From positions 5,429,992-5,493,991 of the forward strand of contig OY821746.1 of assembly GCA_963682055.1 (NCBI GenBank): DNA of 64,000 nt. The letters run 5' to 3'. Positions 29,793-41,683 of this stretch are shown here, in pieces. Each line of letters opens with the position of its first letter. The stretch's first letter is position 1. Source of the stretch: Primula veris (taxonomy: Eukaryota > Streptophyta > Magnoliopsida > Ericales > Primulaceae). The notes under the pieces were generated by a model. It made no database searches, was not told the DNA's origin, and worked only from the letters and a program-made list of their open reading frames with translations. The translations under genes were made by a program, and so were the position numbers.

Positions 29793-30529
29793 TTCTAGAT
29801 GTTCTTTTCTAAATGGTATTTTTACATATTGATAATGAATATATTTTTATAAGTTATTTCTTAACTTGTTAAAAATAAAATAAATAATGTAATAAGATAC
29901 TATCAATTTTTTTTTGTTTTATATTGGTCAACAATGTGTTTGGTTGATTATTTAATCACGTAAACATTACAGAGTCACTTAAACTGTGAGGAACACTTTT
30001 ATTTATTTCTAATTAATGATAACAGAACTTTATTCTAAATTAATGAAAAAGAGAGTTGTAATAAAAGTTGGATACGAATAAACATACTTCATTTTTTTCG
30101 TAAATAATACAGTGAAATACATATCTTTATTTCAAACCATAAAGTGGAAACTTTATTTGAAAATTATTTTATAAGTGTTTCTAACATAAAAAAGTCAAAA
30201 AAACTTAATGACCCCGCTCCTTGACCCCTGCTAGATTTGCTTCGTCACTACTGATATCTGAAACGAAATTATATAAGCAACGAGATTAGTATTTCCTTGA
30301 ATATACTCGGTAGGACTACTAACTTAAAGAAACTATAATAAAGCATAACATGTGAGTACAAACCGTAACTGCATACAGTTTCCTGTAAAAAAAATGGTTA
30401 GGCAAATAACGAGAAAAATATATAATCAATATGATGCATGCTCATAATTATTTTACCAATAATGCATAAGTGTCATGTCTTTGAGACCAAGTTGGTTGTG
30501 TAAGTTCTATCCCATTACACGTGGTACCA

Positions 30530-30690
30530 AAAGTCACGCCCCACTTTAGGCGGACCAAACATCACGAAAAAGGTCATACCTCACTCTAGGTACACACGTC
30601 ACACCCCATTCCAGGTGGACATAGTCGCAGAAAAGTCATACCCCACTCTAGGTAGACAAGTCGCACCACATCCCGGGTGGACAAACCTCT
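30530..30690. repeat. Degenerate 30-bp-class minisatellite
   Basis: About five imperfect copies of a unit like GTCACACCCCACTCTAGGTGG follow one another, for example at 30534, 30567, 30600 and 30634. It is GC-richer than its surroundings. Confidence 0.7.
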
Positions 30691-31231
30691 CCCAAACCGG
30701 GAGGATCAATGCAAATGTCATGCCATGATATATCAAATAAGCAAATCAAATTCCACTAAGTTTTAGATTTGAACCGTTATATGCATTTGTTCAATAATAT
30801 TTAAACATACCTCAAGTTCGATAATGTAACGCAAAAGGATATTAAGGCAATATTATAATAACTTTAAGGTTTCGAACCCACCTCTAACCGTTAACTAAGC
30901 TTGGCTATGTCTCTAGCACTTATCATTTCTTAAGTATTATTGTGGCTCGCTTGACCTTCGTCACACCTTGATTTATGCTAATTACCAGTTTATTACTCAC
31001 TAAATATAGTATTCTTTCTCTTTCTCTTTCTATATATAGTGTTTATATATTATAATTATAATATTCACTAATTTTAGTATAAAGAAACTTTGTAATCTCA
31101 ATATAATATTATAATCTCTATATAATGTTATAGTTTTTTGAAGTATGTTGAAGTGTAAGGAGTGTAGGGGTATATATAGTGTTGGAAAAATGATTATGTG
31201 TTTTGTTCATTAAATGTGCTGAATTTTATTT

Positions 31232-32170
31232 TTAGGATAACTGTCCACTAAAAGCTTCATAGCGAATTCGATATGTGTACAAATAGAGCATGGGATATAT
31301 TTCTGAACCGAGAAGAGACAGATCTAAAAGTTTTATTTTTTGTACAATTCCTAATTCGTAAGAGAAGTCGGTCTAAATTGTCCTACAAGGTAACACATAT
31401 GCTGTTCTTAAAATTTCAGGACACATGTTAACTAAATTTAATATTCACATAGAATTCGATATGTGTCCAAATGGAACATGGGATATATGTCTGAACCGAT
31501 AAGAGACAGATCTACAAGTTTCATTTTTTTGTACAATTCCTAATTCGTAAGAGAAGTCGATCTAAATTGTCCTACAACCTGACACATGCTGTTCTTAAAA
31601 TTTCAGGACATCTGTCCACTAAAATATTCACAGAGAATTCGATATGTGTCCAAATGGAGCATGGGATATATTTATGAACCTACAAGAGACAGATCTACAA
31701 GTTTTATTTTTTATACAGTTCCTAATTCGCAAGATAAATCGGTCTAAATTATCCTACAAAGTGACACATATGCTGTTCTTGAAATTTCAGGACATCTGTC
31801 CACTAAAATATTCACAAAGAATTCGATATATATCCAAATGGAGAGTGGCATATATTTCTGAACCTAAAAGAGACAGATATACAAGTTTTATTTTTTGTAC
31901 AATTCCTAATTCACAAGAAAAGTCGGTCTAAATTATCCTACAAAGTGACACATATGCTGTTCTTGATATTTCAGGACACCTGTCCACTAAAATATTCACA
32001 TATAATTCGATATGTATCCAAATGGAGAATAGGATATATGTATGAACCGACAAGAGAAATATCTACAAGTTTCGTGTTTTGTACATTTCCTAATTCGTAA
32101 GAGAAGTCGGTATAAATTGTCCTACAACATGACACATATGCTGTTCTGGAATGTTCTGATATCATGTTAC
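31232..32170. repeat. Five-copy satellite-like array, unit about 184 bp
   Basis: The landmark AATTCGATAT starts at 31265, 31453, 31636, 31820 and 32004, giving spacings of 188, 183, 184 and 184 bp. Other landmarks (GTACAATTCCTAATTC, CTGTTCTT, TTTCAGGACA) recur in the same order. Units differ by scattered substitutions. The unit length lies in the size class of plant satellites, but the array is short. Open frames across it are products of the repeat. Confidence 0.92.
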
Positions 32171-34164
32171 TAAAATAGCCACAAATATTCTCATGCAAGT
32201 CCAAATTACACAAATTTTATATATTTGGAAAGATAAAACATAGGTCTAAACATTTCATTTATATTATATGCTCAAATTTTGAGAAAATAGGATCCAAAAT
32301 GGTAGATCAATCCCGATTGTCTGCTGTGTTCCTATCTGTTTGAACTAAAGTACTTAAAAACTCATATTTACTATAATCGGAATCCAAATATAGTAAAATC
32401 TATATCTTATTTTAAGAAAATATATATATCACACTTTTATAAAGATTATAATATTAATTATAGAATTTTGAGTGTGTTACATAAACATTATACAAACTAA
32501 TGATTCTATTTTTTATTTTCTTAATTACCCATTTTATTATTAATGATTTTCCTAAATTATTAAGAAAGATAGACTGAATTAAAAATAAATCATAAAACTT
32601 GAAATCAACACAAAGATTAACAACTATTTTTTTATTAAATGGTGGGGAAAACGCATATTTTTATTTTATTAATGATAAAGATATAAAAATATGGGGAAAA
32701 AACTTCACAAAAAATAAAAGAAAAAAAGTAAAGAAACGTCAAGTAATGAAAAACAAAACAAGTATAAAAATATTATAAAAACTAATTGTTTTATGTTAAA
32801 TCTCCAACCGTGTTTTCGCACATATTAAAAAACGTTTCATCTTTATTCACTCGATGTTGTATGAGTTATTCTTTTGTTATTTTTCGTGCATTTATTCAAT
32901 TTTCGTTGCAAATACATAATATGTATATATATTTTTAAAATAAGGGTATATATTACGGTTCTATAATTCGAGTATGCGAGCCGGGTCTACGGATCGGGTC
33001 CACATTATAGAGTTAAGAAGTATACCCACCCCAAGGATCAAAATAGTCGGGTTGGGTAAAAGCAAAAACGGTTCCGTGACGAGTCGGTTATTACAATTTT
33101 TTGATATTTACGATGCGGTTTTCGGGTGCCGGTATTTTTAACACCGGTAGGTGCATGTAACAAACTAACAATCATATGAACCGTGCTTCATGCATAAATT
33201 GATAATGACACGAGTCATATGCTTCATGCACTGGTTAGATGCACAAATTTGACAATTCTTAGGTGGTTTGTGAAATCGTTAGTTTTCTTTATAGCACAAA
33301 TTCTTAACAGTTAATCCCTTCGTCGTTAAACAAGGGTACATTATTCCATATTTGTATATCACAAAACAAATGTCCAATTTACTAATTTATCAATAAAAAT
33401 AATAATAAAAGTACTATAATATCTTTAAATATTTCAATTAATGCATTCCAAAAATAAAAAATAATAATATTTTAATTTAATTTAAGACTATATTAGTAAC
33501 TTTCAAATACAATATATCTCTTAATATTTACCAGGTGAAAACTAACAAGTGTCTCATGCACTAGATAAGAAACCTAGCTAATTATAAGGTAACATATTTA
33601 ACAAATAGTATAATTATGTAATATTTGTAATTATATATTGAAGTAGTTTTTGAAGGAAGATTTTGGAGAAAATCTATGTAAATTCATAGTGAATAATTTG
33701 TTAAATAAACAAATGTATCAATATTTTATTTCATTTATTTTCATATTTCAATTCTAAATATTTTTAGAGTATTTTTTTTAATTTTATATTAGTTTCAACT
33801 AATGTTCTATATTTTTATTTGAGTTTTATTGTATAGAATTTTTTTTTAGTTTTTTTATTTAATTAATATTTAATTTGAGGATAATTTCAACTAGTGTTCT
33901 ATATTTTTATTTGAGTTTTATTGTGTTTGAAAAATGGTTTTTAGTTTACTGAATTATAAAATATATCAATTATAAATACTATTAGCATAAATTATTAATT
34001 GTTGGATTAATGAATCAACCGGCTATTTTTACTAGCCATAAATAACCATATGAATTTAATTTATAGATAAAATTTAAAGAATACCTCATGGACACTTAGC
34101 CGAACCATATTTACAAAAGTTAACCATGAACACCGACGGATGGAGTATTTCAGCTAAAATCAAT
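32171..34164. other. AT-rich spacer
   Basis: No gene is seen. A GGGTCGGGT/CGGGTC-containing patch at about 32960-33150 resembles subterminal DNA of hAT-like elements. A 91-bp-spaced direct repeat (TTTCAACTA...TTTTATTG) lies at 33793 and 33884. Confidence 0.4.
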
Positions 34165-34169
34165 AGTAT

Positions 34170-34378
34170 TGTTGTAATACACTATTAGCTATGTATTTAG
34201 AGAGACAGAAGTAGAGAGAGAGGAGAACAATATGATCTTTATTATATATGAATATCTGAATGAATGAATAAATAAATACAAGACCCCTAACCCTCTTTAT
34301 ATAGATAGAGGGGTAGGGTTACAAGACCACTTGAGCCCATAAAGTACAAGCACAATAGTCCAATAATATCTTACAACA
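34170..34378 (-). repeat. LTR, left (3' in element orientation)
   Basis: 209 bp. It differs from the right LTR by a 4-bp AATA insertion and a few substitutions. Confidence 0.9.
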
Positions 34379-34390
34379 CTCCCCCTTTGG
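34379..34390 (-). other. Polypurine tract of the LTR element
   Basis: The minus strand reads CCAAAGGGGGAG immediately before the left LTR, as needed to prime plus-strand DNA synthesis. Confidence 0.75.
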
Positions 34391-34886
34391 ACGTCTTGAA
34401 TTCTTCGTCTTCATGCAGTCGATCTGAGTCGAGTTCATTCGCAATGCTAAACACATAAAAACCTTAGGGCCGGAAAACCCAGTGTGGGACAAAACCGGTA
34501 CATAGGAGAAACTGTGTAGCCGAATGATATAGGCCGAAATATCATGTAAGTAACTAACCACAAAACAGTGTGCCTCATCAAAACCTTGACAGAGCAAAAA
34601 CCCAATGGGAAAATCTCTGATCGAAGGAAAAAGAGTGCAACAGTGGTAGTAGTAGGGGATCAACCAGAAAACAGGTGCCTCATCAAAACCTTACTAGAGT
34701 AAACCCAGTGGGAAAAAATCTTTAGTCGAAGGACAAAAGAGTACACGGTGGTAATAAGTATACAACAGGATACTCCCCCTAATTTCGGTAATCTTAAGTG
34801 AGATAAGATGGGAACGTGTCTCGCTAAAAACATTGCCAAGGAAAACCCAGTGGGAAAAAACCTTGGTCTAAGGAAAAAAAGAGTAC

Positions 34887-35135
34887 ACGAGCATGCGACT
34901 GGATGCTCCCCCTCACTTGCACACGACAGGGTGCGAGGATTTCGACTAAGTAGTAATTAGTGCAATAAGCATTCACTTGGATGCTCCCCCTCATTTGCAC
35001 ACGACTGGGTGCAAAGATTTCATATTCCAAGAAAGAGTACGAGCATTTGACTGGATGCTTCATTTACTTACATACGACTGGATGCAAGAAAAACTTAACG
35101 TGGAATAGAACGAGCATTCAACTGGATGCTCTTAA
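34887..35135. repeat. Direct repeats made of short palindromes inside the LTR element
   Basis: Four to five units of about 75 bp carry GAGCATN(4-6)ACTGGATGCTC, itself an inverted repeat. Units are followed by TGCACACGACNGGGTGCA, also an inverted repeat (34917, 34996). Later units are more diverged. Confidence 0.75.
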
Positions 35136-37370
35136 ACTTCATTTGTGAAGATTAATTTTGGCGAGAAATGCTAAATAGCATAATGTAGTCATGTCTCTCT
35201 TGATCAATAACAACAAGTTGTCTTCTATGACAAGTGTTTTATCTGGATCGTGAGACAGAGCATATGTAATTCAAATATGACTAATACTAGCTCGAAGTCA
35301 TATACACTCTCTAGTCGTCTCATAGAGCACGTATAGATCAGAGTGATTCACTTGGAGTCATTCCAAGACCTCCAAGATATCGCCTTATTCCTAATGGTAA
35401 GGACATACCATGTTAGGAATATCCCTTATGCGGTTCTGATAAGTAACCAACATTGGTATAACCGAAAAAGGATTGCGTTAATTCGAGTACCGAAGGGGTA
35501 GGTACACTCGATGACGCAAATGGGATAAGACAAGCCCTCATCCACAGTTACCTTAAGGTAATGGGAAAATGTCTTTTATGCCATTTCGATGGCAGCGTGA
35601 TAGCGCAATGTTGTGTCGAGCTATACCATTCACAACATACGAGATGTTCGTCCTAGCACATTAGACCAAGTTCAATGATGCGCTTATTGTACTTAGATAT
35701 GAACATCATGGTTCAATATCTCTTTGTCGTCTCATCTGGGATGGACCGGGTCTATATCAATGTCTAGTGATCGAACGATCATGGAAGAATCTGACGACTT
35801 AGCGTCATAATGACTAAAACGTCATAACACCTTCTGGGTGTAGTCTGAATCATGGACTTAGATTCAATCTTTACGGGACTCGATCATCGGGCCGAGTCAC
35901 TACCGTGTCTTCCCAAGATCCTTCATCTTGAAGGCAAATCCAAAAAAAATGGATCGCGTAATAAAACACGCAAGGGCATAATACTTGTTCAAGTATCCCA
36001 AGCTGAGCAAGTACTCACTCAGGCGGTATACCACATCCGCTCGGATTATATTAATCCATATAGTGAACGTCTCAGTCAATTGAGATCGTGTTCCGTGGTC
36101 AGGAACTACTTGATTCAAGCACATGAAGTCACACAGGGACCTTCATCTATATCTCTTTGTCTAAATCCCCATAGAGATAAAACCGTGACCACAATCGCAT
36201 GCTGCATAATCAGTTTTTCGGAAACTACTAAACTGATAAATTAGGGGACCGTTATAACGTCCATTACGAGGAAATCAACCATCTCGTAATCAATTCCAAT
36301 GTGTGAGAGAAGCCTTGCGCTACTAGGCGAGCATTCTACAATCTCATTATTCTCATCACTTTTCCTTACGAATAACCAAATAAACGAACTCGTTTAACAT
36401 TGGTGGTGTTGGAGCTACAGGTCCGAACACACTTTCGCTAAGGAGTCTACTTGGATTGCAAGTTTCCATTAGTCCAGTCTATTCTCCGTTAACTTCAGGC
36501 AACGGTACATGGTTCTCTGTCATAATTTGCTCATATTATCAGTCGTCACTGAATATATGAACAAGTAATCAATGACAGTCTCGTTTCGCTTCAATATCGT
36601 CTAAGATATCATGATCGACAGATATTTCGAGATTCTTAGGATGAGTAGGAATCACACATCTCCTAGATCCTTTATAATCTCGTGCGACAAACGAGTTTCA
36701 GTTCACCACCTCTGGGGCTGAACGAATTAAGAACCGGTCAACTTCCTCATATCTTAGGAAGGATGACAGACTGACAGCCGACGGCAGCGTCCTTTGCTTG
36801 GCGGGTTCGGCCAAAGCAACGTGTTACGACAGGAATACGGCGTCCGACAGGGACGTCTATCCTTGCAAGCATTTTGCAGCAGGTATAAATGATCTCGTGA
36901 CATCTCATAAAGTCATTAAATGCGTCTGGCATTTAGTTAGACTTGAGGGAGTCTATGCACTTACTTATCACTAAGTGCAGTTTTGGGGATCAAGCTAAGA
37001 CTGAGTGGGTTATGCCACGTTATTTCACGTCGTTCCTTATCAACAGTAACGTGCAAATCTCCCCCTAACGACGGGGAGAACAGTCTTAGCGATGTCACTT
37101 TCGCATATCATGCGGTAAAGAGATCGCTTGCCAAGGTTACTCTATCAAATGATAGGCAGGAGATTCATAATCGACTTATCTCCCCTTCAGAGGTCCATAT
37201 TTTGAACGCTGGAGCGGTTCAATCAAAATATTAATTAATCACTCTAAACACGCGTTAATATGAGACTTCTGGCTCATAACCAGTAAAATGCTAAAAAAAA
37301 TCCGGATAAACCTCAAGGTTTATTGAATCTATAATCCGTACTTCGATCTCCGAGAGCAGTGCTGATAACG

Positions 37371-37575
37371 TGCTGTAATACACTATTAGCTATGTATTTA
37401 GAGAGACAGAAGTAGAGAGAGGGGAGAACAGTATGATCTTTATTATATATGAATATCTGAATGAATGAATAAATACAAGACCCCTAACCCTCTTTATATA
37501 GATAGAGGGATAGGGTTACAAGCCCACTTGGGCCCATAAAGTACAAGCCCAATAGTCCAATAATATCTTACAACA
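37371..37575 (-). repeat. LTR, right (5' in element orientation)
   Basis: 205 bp. It starts TGCTGTAATACAC and ends TTACAACA, followed by the AGTAT target duplication. Confidence 0.9.
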
Positions 37576-37740
37576 AGTATCACGTACTTTCTATAACTCA
37601 TTTAACTTAAATATATGATGAGATTGTTCTAAAATTGTATAAGCATAAGTTTCTTTATCCATTAACTTAAATATACATAAACTCAAATATCACTCAAATA
37701 TAAGTGATAAAAATGTTCCATTTTAATTAAATTAATAATA

Positions 37741-37792
37741 TACGGTTTGCAGTTAATCACTGTAAACCGTAGATTTAATCTACGGTTTGCAG
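37741..37792. repeat. Palindrome array, left end of the MULE region
   Basis: A half copy (TACGGTTTGCAG) is followed by a 33-bp palindrome (37760-37792) of the form CTGTAAACCGTAG-ATTTAAT-CTACGGTTTGCAG. The same palindrome family recurs at 41205-41567 and 43611-43784. Confidence 0.85.
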
Positions 37793-38244
37793 CGTTTTTT
37801 CATAAAACTTTTTTACATAAAATAAATTTGGTCAATTTTAACAATTAAAATTAAAATACTGAATATTTTTTTCAAATTAAACATGATTTTTTTAATAAAA
37901 AAACTAAATGCCTTATTTTTAAAATTTTACATAAAATAAATTACCAAAATTCTAACAATCTCTCAAAATAAACACAAAATTTACACAAATTTATACAAAA
38001 AAAGTTGATTTGATAAATTTTATATTTTTGGTTCATGTTATATTTTTGTCAAGTGTATAAGTTGATATTTATTGAATCATTAACTAAATCGTCAATTTTT
38101 GTGAAGTTTTTTTAGTTTGTATTTAACACTTGTATAACGCAATATGAAACATTTGTTTACATCATATAAATTTACAACAACTTGGAAAAAAGAGTAATTT
38201 ACATAAAATTAAAAATAAAAAAACTGATTATGGATTTAGGTCTA

Positions 38245-38542
38245 TAGCTTATTCTTCATTTGCAATTTGCTTTCCCTATTGCCTTTCCAGCGCCATATAT
38301 ATCTTGAAATTTGGTCGAAAAAGTTCCTTCCATTGCGCAGCTGCTTCAGTGCGTGTTTGTTCTCACTGTGATATAATACTCGGCATTGGAAAGATCCCTT
38401 CTTTAGGAATAATCTAAGTATAGTGACAACTGTTGACGAACACTATTACAGTCGGAATGTAATATGTCGTTCCCTGAGGCGGACCAGTATAAAGAGGTAA
38501 AAAAGTGGCGTTCCATACTTGTACCCCTTCATTTTTAGTTGG
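38245..38542 (-). pseudogene. Decayed C-terminal end of the OTU domain
   Basis: Past the TGA at 38543-38545 the same frame still reads like the end of an OTU protease, including a V-F-V-N..H-Y stretch that would carry the catalytic histidine. It is cut by further in-frame stops (TAG, TGA, TAG). The transposase gene was therefore once longer at its 3' end. Confidence 0.6.
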
Positions 38543-40786
38543 TCATAAGGACAACAATACAATTGCCATATTGTAATGAGAAGCAATTAAAAAACCATAA
38601 GACGGAAATCTCATCCATTTGTCAGGAGGGGCGGGATTTGTAGCATGATAAAAATTTAAACTTGATAAAATATAATCATACCGGTAACCTTCAAATTCAA
38701 GATTCTCAAACAGCTCATAATAAACACCTTTCATTTGCTGCAGCTCTTGAAACAACTCACATCTTACCGCGTACCAATCATCTTCCCCATGCTCTTTACC
38801 CGTCGCATTTGCAAATACCCGGAACCCACAGTTACCATCCCCACGCACATCATAAACCGTTTCGATGTAACTATGTAACATGACCCATATTTGGTCACTG
38901 TACAATAAGGTTGGCCTATTGGGGGTGGGTTTAGGGTTCTGGTTTCGCGGCCTCCTAGTTGGGTTTACCCTTACATCCGGTGTTTCATCCGCCTTACCTT
39001 TGCTCTTGTCTCTACTGGCACCAGCACTCTGTTCCTCCACATACTCCCATCCCGACTTATCTCTCTTACTAGTAGTGTCTCCCTTTCTAGGTCTCCCCCT
39101 ATTTTGTCTCACTTCGGGGTCATTCATGGATGTTCTGGATGGTACGGTTATCTCTCGGAGTTGTGTTTTCATACGCCGTTTTTCAACATTAGTTTTGCTA
39201 GAATAAACAATTTTAAACTTTTCGAGATCACCCTCTACCCCATAATCACCGGTGTTCCCATTATCATCAATTACGTCTAATTTTTTCCATAATGGATGAA
39301 TATATTCTAGAGGAAGAGGTCTTCCGAATAAAATATGTTCACTCATAATATGATGACAAGATAACCCGTGAGACAATTTGAAACCGCAAGAACAATTCTC
39401 ATCAGCCTGGCCACTACATTTTTTGTGTTCTTGAAATAATAAATCAAAGGCATAGTGTGTGATATACGACCTAAAATTTATAAATAGAGGTGTTCGTTCA
39501 GAATGTGGAAAATAAGACTTGCATTTATCCAATTTCATCTTTGTATCCTCAAACTGTTTTTCTAGAATTCTATTCACCTCTACCCAAACATTTTCAAGCG
39601 TGCCAATATTTGTGGAAAGGGATCTTTTTAGCTTAGCATGTTGTTGTTCGTCTCTATTGCTAGTTCTGTTACCTAGATGGGTTGTATGGTTGGTATAACA
39701 TGCAACAAGCTTATCAGCATAATTATTTAAAAGCTTGTCTACATACTTAAGCACAGCAGGGTACGATTTGTAAGAGGAATTGAAAGAAGCTCGGTTATGA
39801 TTGTACTCCTCTATCGACTCAGAATCAACCAATAAACCCCAATCATCTAGACACGTTTGCCACTCCTCGTCTGGGATTTTTTTACGGCAGTTTTTCAAAA
39901 CATTTTTGGCAATATGAAAAGTGCACAAAATATGATGAGAATCGGGAAAAACAACGGATAAAGTATTTATCAAGGCCATTTCCCTGTCGGTTACAAACAC
40001 CCTAGGTAGTATACAACCCTCCAATGTATCTTTAAATTTTTCCAATGCCCATATATAACTTTCCTTTGTCTCATCACTCATGAAAACAAAACCTAAACAA
40101 TATGTTTGGTTCGTTGATGTCATTCCTACGACTTCTAGAAATGACATATTAAAACGGTTTGTTCTATATGTATAATCCATTAACAAGACATCAGGAAAAG
40201 TTTTGAACATCCTTATAGAATCGGGGTGTGCAAAAAACAAGTTCTCAAGGCAATGAGTTGTTGGGTTCATATTATAGTAGAAGGTGTAGTGATGTCTATC
40301 CAACAAATTAAACAGTTCCTGTATCGGGTTTCTACCATCTCGTTCTTTAAATTTCAGTCCGGCCAAAAAATTATGTATCGTTTTAGTGTTTGATACATTG
40401 TCAGGATTTCTATTTTTTATGACTTCTAATATTGCACTAACTTTAAAACTACTTTGCCTTAAAGTTTTAACCATTTCTTTTTCATCTTGGGTTAAACGAG
40501 CACGTCGTGCTTGCCCTTGGAGGTAAGTTGGAGGTGGGTGGTTATGTTGTCCATTTTCTACTTGACACATCCATTCACCATTAACTACGTAACCCTTAAT
40601 GAAAAATGGACAATCTTTTTTCTTTGTACATGAATTTACGGAAGATGGTTTCTTTTTTTCGTAAACCCCCGATTTATCACACACAATATCAACATACTGT
40701 GTTCTGCTCCCATCACCCCCTCCAGACCTACGAATTGTAAGAATGAATCCCCAATTTCCAGCCACATCAGCAAGATCAGTAAGCAT
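38543..40786 (-). CDS. MULE transposase (FAR1-type) with C-terminal OTU-like protease domain
   Basis: This open frame gives 747 residues from the first in-frame ATG (40786); codons upstream are open but lack an ATG and soon meet a stop, so the true start may be lost or spliced. In order: a FAR1/WRKY-GCM1-like zinc-binding DNA domain (about 15-85, ending in HNH); a MULE transposase core (about 190-310) with acidic residues in LMDYTY and VTDREMA; a SWIM zinc finger with CxC...CxH (about 485-500); a basic linker; and an OTU-like cysteine protease start with DGNC, the catalytic aspartate/cysteine motif. The frame stops before the catalytic histidine, so the protease is probably inactive. It likely mobilised the surrounding Mutator-like element. 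A plant-mobile-domain gene lies upstream on the same strand. Confidence 0.85.
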   Translation of the reverse strand: MLTDLADVAGNWGFILTIRRSGGGDGSRTQYVDIVCDKSGVYEKKKPSSVNSCTKKKDCPFFIKGYVVNGEWMCQVENGQHNHPPPTYLQGQARRARLTQDEKEMVKTLRQSSFKVSAILEVIKNRNPDNVSNTKTIHNFLAGLKFKERDGRNPIQELFNLLDRHHYTFYYNMNPTTHCLENLFFAHPDSIRMFKTFPDVLLMDYTYRTNRFNMSFLEVVGMTSTNQTYCLGFVFMSDETKESYIWALEKFKDTLEGCILPRVFVTDREMALINTLSVVFPDSHHILCTFHIAKNVLKNCRKKIPDEEWQTCLDDWGLLVDSESIEEYNHNRASFNSSYKSYPAVLKYVDKLLNNYADKLVACYTNHTTHLGNRTSNRDEQQHAKLKRSLSTNIGTLENVWVEVNRILEKQFEDTKMKLDKCKSYFPHSERTPLFINFRSYITHYAFDLLFQEHKKCSGQADENCSCGFKLSHGLSCHHIMSEHILFGRPLPLEYIHPLWKKLDVIDDNGNTGDYGVEGDLEKFKIVYSSKTNVEKRRMKTQLREITVPSRTSMNDPEVRQNRGRPRKGDTTSKRDKSGWEYVEEQSAGASRDKSKGKADETPDVRVNPTRRPRNQNPKPTPNRPTLLYSDQIWVMLHSYIETVYDVRGDGNCGFRVFANATGKEHGEDDWYAVRCELFQELQQMKGVYYELFENLEFEGYRYDYILSSLNFYHATNPAPPDKWMRFPSYGFLIASHYNMAIVLLSL

Positions 40787-41085
40787 TTCATCCCTTGTAT
40801 CCCAAGTCAATTCATCAACTTGAAAGTGCTCTGTATAATCAGTTAGCTCATCGTTTGAGCCACTGGATGAATTCGCATGTTGTTATTCCATTAGTTGTTA
40901 TCATAACCATATTTGTAATTCATTTTTGAAAAGTGTTTGTTTATATATTTTTTTGGGAGGAAGGAGTATTATTTAAGAGATTTTTGAAAAGTTTTTGTGT
41001 TTGATTTTATGGTTTGTTAGAATTGGTAAAAATGAGCCATATTTATAGTGTTAATTTCAGAAACCCCACAAGGTGGTGTCATTTC

Positions 41086-41443
41086 CAAACTTTAATAATG
41101 CATTGAGTAGTCATTTTCGGATAGAGTTGTCAACTCATAATAATTCAAAAGTGATAAGGTGTTGTCGGAATTATTTTGATAGATATGGTATCCAATGTCA
41201 TTTACACTACAAACCGTAGATTACTTTTATGGTTTGTAGTGTTTTTTTTTTGTGTAGTCATTTTCAAACTTTAATAATGCATTGAGTAGTCATTTTCGGA
41301 TAGGGTTGTCAAATCATAATAATTCAAAAGTAATAAAGTGTTGTCAGATGCATTTGATAGATATGGTATTCAATGTCATTTACACTACAAACCGTAGATT
41401 ACTTTTACGGTTTGTAGTGTTTTTTTTTTACGTTATTAACCGT
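41086..41443. repeat. 179-bp tandem duplication containing a palindrome
   Basis: Copies start CAAACTTTAATAATGCATTG at 41086 and 41265. Each includes a 37-bp CACTACAAACC...GGTTTGTAGTG palindrome (41205-41241 and 41383-41419). Confidence 0.85.
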
Positions 41444-41495
41444 GATTCAGTGCAAAAAGTACATTTGTAAAATAACCACTGCTAAAATAAAGGGT

Positions 41496-41567
41496 ACAAA
41501 CCGTACATTTAATGTACGGTTTGCACAGATTTCATACAAACCGTACATTAAATGTACGGTTTGTATG
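41496..41567. repeat. Palindrome pair between the two element genes
   Basis: Two palindromes (41496-41526 and 41533-41567) of the form ACAAACCGTACATTTAATGT with its complement. They are a variant of the AAACCGTAGATT family, changed symmetrically on both arms (GTAC instead of GTAG). Confidence 0.85.
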
Positions 41568-41683
41568 TATATTTCAGAAAATTACAAATCAGTCCCTGCA
41601 TTTCGTAAAAACTCAATATTGGTCCTATCAATTAAAATACAGAATATTTTTTACAAACATACAAATCAAACATACGAATCAAA

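Larger units (their letters stand above)
34170..37575 (-). mobile_element. LTR retrotransposon derivative without gag-pol
   Basis: Two near-identical LTRs (34170-34378 and 37371-37575) in direct orientation flank about 3 kb. The element is bounded by a 5-bp target duplication AGTAT (34165-34169 and 37576-37580). LTR ends are TGTTGTAA/TTACAACA. A purine-rich tract, CCAAAGGGGGAG on the minus strand, touches the left LTR, so the element is oriented minus. Next to the right LTR the minus strand reads CGTTATCAGCACTGC, the expected place of the primer site, but it is not a clean tRNA-Met match. No gag, protease, integrase or reverse transcriptase is visible in any frame. It would need proteins of a relative to move. 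Confidence 0.88.

Noticed and set aside
31232..32170. CRISPR-like or coding interpretation of the 184-bp array
   Set aside because: Units are contiguous without spacers and this is a plant nuclear genome; the open frames follow the repeat.
35852..36244. 130-codon plus-strand frame inside the LTR element
   Set aside because: It is opposite to the element's orientation and does not resemble gag or pol.
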